Positions 58,867 to 64,000 of a stretch of 64,000 nucleotides of DNA are shown one piece after another. Both the position numbers and the translations under genes were made by a program. The DNA lies in the NCBI GenBank assembly GCA_019055375.1, contig JAHQIW010005442.1, forward strand, positions 1 to 64,000, in the 5' to 3' direction. The notes under the pieces are model-generated. The model saw nothing but the letters and a program-made list of their open reading frames with translations. It did no database searches and was not told the DNA's origin. The DNA is from Parelaphostrongylus tenuis (lineage: Eukaryota; Nematoda; Chromadorea; Rhabditida; Metastrongylidae). The stretch's first letter is position 1. Each line of letters starts with the position of its first letter.

Positions 58867-61498
58867 TATATGGTCATTTTTTTGATTTAAACGACCCGTT
58901 ATGACTATTTACTGTGTGGATATCAGCGCTTCTTGCATTGACTCAATTCTTCGTATTCACGTTCAAGAAGAGTCGAAAAATATTTCTGATGTTGCTTTGG
59001 CAGCTTGGAATTGCCTTCTGAAAGTCGATTTCTGTAATATAGTCGAAGTAAGGTGTTTCCTGAAGCGCCTGTTTATTACCTACAAATGAGTGTTGGGAAG
59101 GGTATCGAACCACTGTCTTGTTTATCATGGTACTTCCTAATGTACTGTGTCACTTGTTGGTGCGTTATCCCGCTATGTAAGCAAGAAGTTGTTAAATTGA
59201 CATAAATCGAGACAACCTTGTGTCAAGGTCGCTGGTGGAAGCTTAGAACAATCGGAACACGCAGAAAAGGGTTTGGACGATGATTTCTTCATCTACTCTC
59301 CTAAATCCTCACCTCTATAAATAGCCGCTCATAGTGAGTGCTGAAGGAGAACCATTGAAAAACACAATGTAAACGTGCCACAAAAATGGATTTTGTTTAC
59401 ATACATTACTGAAAGTATGACCAAAAGCAGACTGCGAGTACTCGAGCCGTAGCCCACACGATTATTGCCATCTACGCAGGAGGACAATAAAGATCATATG
59501 TAAACTTACAGAATCCTTCTAGGTTCATATTTGCCTTTGAATTGAAGAAGCTGAAAATAAGGAATGTCTTCGAATTTGTCACCAAAACGAAAACTAGCTG
59601 TCGACGCTTGATTGATGCCATAATAAATGAAGTGTTAACTTTTGATTATAACGACATAATCTCAACACGAGAGAAAGTGGCTAAGAATTTTCCCATATTT
59701 ATTCATCTTTTTGATATCGATCGGCGCTTGACACTACCTAGTGCGTTGAATACTGCAAAGTTTTTCAGAATAATGGGTCTTCTATATCCATTATGAAAGG
59801 CTCCGATGGAGAAGCTTCGAAGTATCTGTGAATTCAACTACTTTAAGCTCTTTCAAACAGCACGAAGTTTTGCTGAGAAAACGAATTTTTTGTTGTTTAC
59901 TAAGATTTTGCCAGATATCGCTAGGCCTCACACTTCACTCGGCAACAAATCCTTGGTTAGAAAACTCTTTAACGCTTTTGATAGTCGAAACCATAATGAA
60001 ACTTCATTATGTGCAGTTAACCTGTTGCGATACGATTTCGTTTATTTGGAAAGTGTAACACATTCATTTGCTTTAGTGATGTGCTCTTTCGCAGTTCCAC
60101 AATGTTTGAATGCCCTTTTGGGCTCTGTGAACGACTGTCAATAATCCTTTTTAACAAAACTAACATGCAAAATAGACTGAATCAATTGGAAAGTGCAAAA
60201 AAACAGTGACGTGCTGGTTTGTTATCCATTCTCTCATCGCTCTTTGTGGTAATCCGATATCAGGCTTTATTTTTTTGCTTAACCCTAGCAAGCCACATGT
60301 ATCATTGATGGTAACGCAGCTTTCGTAATTGCTCGTCGGGCACAAGTTTCTTCAGGAGACTTTTATCAGTCATTCGTTTGTTGAAAGAAGCGTGGATTTA
60401 TCACTATGTTTGATTTTTGGAAGCGCCTTTCTAGAGAGCCGAATCAAAGAAGAAAGAATTACGTTTTTACTTGGAGTGCATGGCGTATTTTGCACTCGGT
60501 TGGTTTTTTCACCAGACAAAGCTTAATCACTAATGTCTGAGTACTATTCGATAAATGGAAGAACTGCGATTCTAGTGACACGTCTGATTGCTGGAGAAGT
60601 CTCTAGTGTGCTACAGCACCAGAAAAGCACAAGAGAAGAACATGTTTTTCTTTCAAGTGTATGATATATGTTGGGCTCTTGTTTGGTTGGCTTTCCTCCA
60701 GACAAAGATTTTCCACTAAAGTTATAGTGCTCGCTCGATAGCTTGGTAAACGACAATTTTGACAATGAAGTTAGTTTTCAAACCAAGACTTTTATTGCGC
60801 CGTAGTGACGACGAAGAATGTATTCTTTTGCGTGTCACTTTCGGTATCAAGTGTACAACGGTGGAACACTGACATTTCGTAGCTTACTCGTTGGACCTAG
60901 ATTTAAGTTTTTCTAAGTTTTTTGCTCATCACTCAATTCTCTTGAGTATATATATAAAACAGTAGTAACTATTCTTCACAATGAAATGCCGACCTCATTC
61001 GCTGGACAGCAATTTTTAGGTGTATTAGCAATCATCTGACTTTAGATTTTTCTGGCTACAGCATCACTCGACCTAATTTTGACAAAGTCTTTTTTGACAT
61101 GGTAACAGAAAGAAGCTCCTTGTGTATGAGACGTAGCAGTCATTCGAAAACGTATTTATTTGTTTAATTTAACGCTGCGGAAGAGACCGTTTCTCTGCAA
61201 CGGAGCAGAAAGAATAAGATTAATTCACATGATGGAGCAAGGTGGTCTTTGGCTTAGACGAGCAGCAATGGGAGCTGCGCAATCATTGATGGATTTCAGA
61301 TCATATGAACGTGTAGGGAAAATCTCATAGTATCTGAATGTTTTGAGCCACTGTTAGAAGCAATTAGGAAATTCTGGCCTCCTGAATTCCATCGACGTGA
61401 TAATAAATATGATCAGTTTATTCCTATTCATGGCAAAATTACGCCATATTAGACCACCGTCATGGGCGACTGTCGCGCATCAGAGAGACGAATGGAAT
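56617..61498. other. Spacer of the inverted duplication; no known gene
   Basis: Single-copy spacer between the arms. Frames at 59542-59796 and 59806-60144 (+) are Phe/Leu/Lys-rich, lie 10 bp apart in different frames and could be a broken gene (ILPDIARPHTSLGNKSLVRK), but I do not recognise it. A (TA)n tract lies at 58833-58872, and a family-E copy at about 60975-61330. Confidence 0.4.
58833..58872. repeat. (TA)n microsatellite
   Basis: About 20 TA units with one CA interruption, close to the centre of the inverted duplication (centre about 59,050). Confidence 0.9.
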
Positions 61499-62129
61499 AT
61501 GTGCTGGGGTCCGCACAATTAGTGAAAACGGACCGTTCAAGTATCAAGCATCAAGTAACTATCTATTCAAAATTAGATTATTCAAAGTCTTTCTATGGCA
61601 GAGTCATACGTTCAATCTAGAGTTTTTTTTTTCAGAGAGCAAAGACAATAGTTCATCGAATAGCAAAGTTTCGCACTAGTTTGAGACCGGTCGAAAACCA
61701 ATTAATAATTGTGCAACACCCACTGCTGCCTCGCTCAGCGGCCGGTGAGTTGGTCACAGACCACGTTACTTGCGTGTATGGATCAATCTTATTTCGACTG
61801 TTGCGTTGCAGAGAAATGGTCTTTCCAAAGGATCAACACAGCGTTGGACTCAGAAAGCATTACTTGCGAATGATAACTAACAGTTCAAAGAAAGAGCTCT
61901 GTTAGGCGAGAAATATACGCGTCTGGGATATAGTTTTATCTTGGATTTTACATCGTTGTTAAAGGGTATTTTCGATAGCCAACCACATGAGGCTGTAGCC
62001 AGGATTCTCAATTTTCGAGTGGTTACTGACGATCCCACGAAAAGTTTCTGTCTAACGAATAAGATAGAATCTCATTCGCTCCCATATAACCGAAATGAGC
62101 CAGACTATCGTTTTCTACGGATTTCTGCC

Positions 62130-62408
62130 TTATATATGAGAAGCATCAAGTTTGACTGCCAATTTGCGAGCACTTGACGACGGTTCATCTTCCAGAGCAG
62201 CAAGGACACTTTTGTTGGACACCCTGATCGAGGTTTTCTTTGATGTAAGAACTCTTATATTAACTTCAACTTCGTTGATTTCATCGATTGTACTCGCTGT
62301 GAAGGACCCTTTCTTCACTAATGACGCAATAACATACGAACTTAGATTGCATCGCTCGACATAGCGGAGGCTTGCAACAATGTGAAAATGAAGACGAATA
62401 GTATTCAA
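62130..62408 (-). pseudogene. Possible mariner-like HTH fragment (right arm)
   Basis: Mirror of 55650-56000, with SNKSVLAALEDEPSSSARKL. It keeps the frame over 92 codons; the segment between NEVE and KTSIRVSN differs in sequence and length from the left copy. Confidence 0.35.
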
Positions 62409-62574
62409 GCTTTCAGTGGGAAAATGTCACAAAAGAAGCTGTAATAATCTCATAATATCCATGGGAGTACCTGGTGCTTATTAAAGTGCCCCAAATTTGT
62501 TTTCAGCCGTAGTACTCAAACTGTAACACATTGGGCGTTCACTGAACTTGTAGAGCAATATAAAGGTGGAATCA

Positions 62575-63110
62575 GACAGGAAAAGTAGAGCAGCACAGTC
62601 CTCATCTCGGCTCCTTGAAGAGGGTACCGACTGAATAGCGGACCCAAACTTTGTGCTCACCTTTTTGACTAAACAACGATCCTGGCACTCTATTACTTAG
62701 CAGAGACGTGGGTTGACAATGTAACCACGTTAAGAAAACTGTGCAAATGCAAAAAACACACGAGACACTTACGCGACGTCTTCTGATTCAGTCTCCACAC
62801 GTAACGTCTTGCAGATTTGCGCAGGTCGACTCTTTATAACTCTTATATTTCACGGTTTAAAATCCGATGCATTGATTGCGAAGCAAAGATGGGTCGGTTA
62901 CATAGTGCGAAGAAGAAATGACAGGCTAGATGAACAGTAGAGTGGACTTGAAAGTGCTTGGAAGACCACCTTGATGATGACTAGACGTATTTGTGGTTAA
63001 CCTCAAGCACTTCTTTTCACAAAACTCAAGGTGGCGGAAAGGACCTCGCTGCTCGAAACAGGCCACCACCATAGGCAACAAGTGCCAAGAGAGGAAAGAG
63101 TAGAAACTAT
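62575..63110 (+). pseudogene. RTE-type LINE RT fragment (right arm)
   Basis: Plus-strand pieces ADPKLCAHLF, LALYYLAETWVDNVTTLRKL and KSDALIAKQRWVGYIVRRRN in the order seen in RTE-type LINE RT C-termini. Stops and shifts break it. It is clearer here than in the mirrored left copy. Confidence 0.62.
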
Positions 63111-63519
63111 GTGGGCTCGCTCATACTCACTAATGGAGAGGGGCAATATATTCAGGTAAGATTATAACGCTGTAGCTATACTGACAATGGTTCCAATGTC
63201 CAGTGTCAACCGCGAAATGATGCGCGGAAGTGGAAACCCTCGTGCTTAGAGAAAGATTTATGTTGTTCTACTTTCACCTGAACTTGTATTGCAATGATGT
63301 TGACAAATACATTTCAATTTTTCAATGATTTCAATGTAACACAGAGCGATCAATGACAAAACTGCAACTCATGTGTGAGCTGTAGTTTGCCGATTTATAT
63401 CATGAGCTAACAATAAACAAAGTGAAAAGATTCATTTACTTATTAATCGCAATAATGGTGATCATGTTTTTTTAGATACTTTCCTAAAGTGCTAGAAACT
63501 TATTATATCGGATGCCTTA

Positions 63520-64000
63520 TCACCAATCGACAAAATAGAGTCCCTCAAATTTGTAGTCGTCCGCTAGCTTTTGATCATCAAGAAGAATGTGACCAGAGAT
63601 GTCAAACACAGCAATGAAGCTCTTTGCCCGCGAGGATTCATTTTGTCTGATCTCTTCGGACTTCAAGGCAACGATAAGCGTGTCGTTTGTTCCCGGAATG
63701 AACTCAAAAGCAGAATGGTCACGTGTAGATTTGCTTCTATTTCCTATTCTGACCGCTTCAAATTCAGTGAGACTTGGATTTCCAATGATCATCAGATTAG
63801 TGCCCCTAAAACTCATCTGATATAGACAAAGTCCTATTATAAAAAAAAATTTTGATAATACCTATCACAATAAGCACATACTTTTTTTCGTCTTCTGTTT
63901 CAATGTAAGTTGTATTCGACTCTCTTCTTGGGAGGAAAAACTACTTTTGGTGAAATGACGACCACTGTGCGGCTTCATGGGTTAAATAAGCACCTGTTCC
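63520..64000 (-). pseudogene. Second apyrase copy, 3' exons, in-frame stop
   Basis: Inverted duplicate of the 51237-54571 gene. Exon 8 copy (63816-63520) is open over 98 codons and keeps HSAFEFIPGTNDTLIVALKS and KFEGLYFVDW. Exon 7 copy (64000-63878, continuing beyond the window) reads TGAYLTHEAAQWSSFHQK and then TAG where the first copy has TGG (Trp of KWFFLPRR); the rest of the exon stays in frame. One nonsense change therefore removes the last third of the protein. The upstream exons lie outside the window, so other lesions cannot be judged. Confidence 0.85.

Larger units (their letters stand above)
61499..64000 (-). repeat. Right arm of large inverted duplication
   Basis: Reverse copy of 54030(or earlier)-56616, cut by the window end inside apyrase exon 7. 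It contains the mirror images of the apyrase 3' exons, RTE fragment, mariner-like frame and family-E repeat. Confidence 0.85.

Overview
The window looks like nuclear DNA of a strongylid (hookworm-like) clade V nematode. It is AT-rich, its genes have many short exons with TTTNCAG-type acceptors, and the two recognisable gene families, serpins and a secreted calcium-activated apyrase, are typical of such parasites. No rRNA, CRISPR array, prokaryotic operon or plain tRNA gene was seen. Species-level naming is inference.

Layout. (1) 0-21 kb: a tandem serpin duplication on the minus strand. Copy A (about 2.0-7.2 kb) is a decayed pseudogene. Copy B (16.87-21.11 kb) has nine reconstructable exons, about 370 codons, broken by one apparent frameshift. 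Between and inside the copies lie tRNA-derived SINE pieces, a mariner remnant, a long perfect hairpin, a Penelope-like element (PLE1) and a palindromic hammerhead-ribozyme element. (2) 21-51 kb: gene-poor, repeat-rich DNA with a second Penelope-like element (PLE2), several hammerhead-bearing elements in various states of decay, mariner and SINE remnants, and a few unassigned coding-looking stretches. (3) 51.2-54.6 kb: an eight-exon, apparently intact apyrase gene (381 aa, signal peptide split over exons 1 and 2) with a well-formed hammerhead ribozyme in intron 1. (4) 54-64 kb: a large inverted duplication. The 3' part of the apyrase gene and about 2 kb of downstream DNA reappear in reverse orientation at 61.5-64.0 kb around a spacer of about 4.9 kb. 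The second apyrase copy runs off the window and has an in-frame stop.

The most unusual signal is the density of hammerhead self-cleaving ribozyme motifs. At least three sequence families are present, each with a loop-less, self-complementary stem III (4, 8 or 10 nt), often placed as divergent pairs at the tips of palindromic elements. The short-stem family sits in the terminal arms of the two Penelope-like elements, each with GIY-YIG and RT coding remnants and a 12-bp target-site duplication. The 8-nt family forms compact inverted elements with no recognisable coding part. The 10-nt family is seen once, in the apyrase intron.

The serpins (inhibitory hinge, predicted P1 Lys) and the apyrase (ADP/ATP hydrolysis) would suit host-interaction roles, but that is family knowledge and not shown by this sequence.
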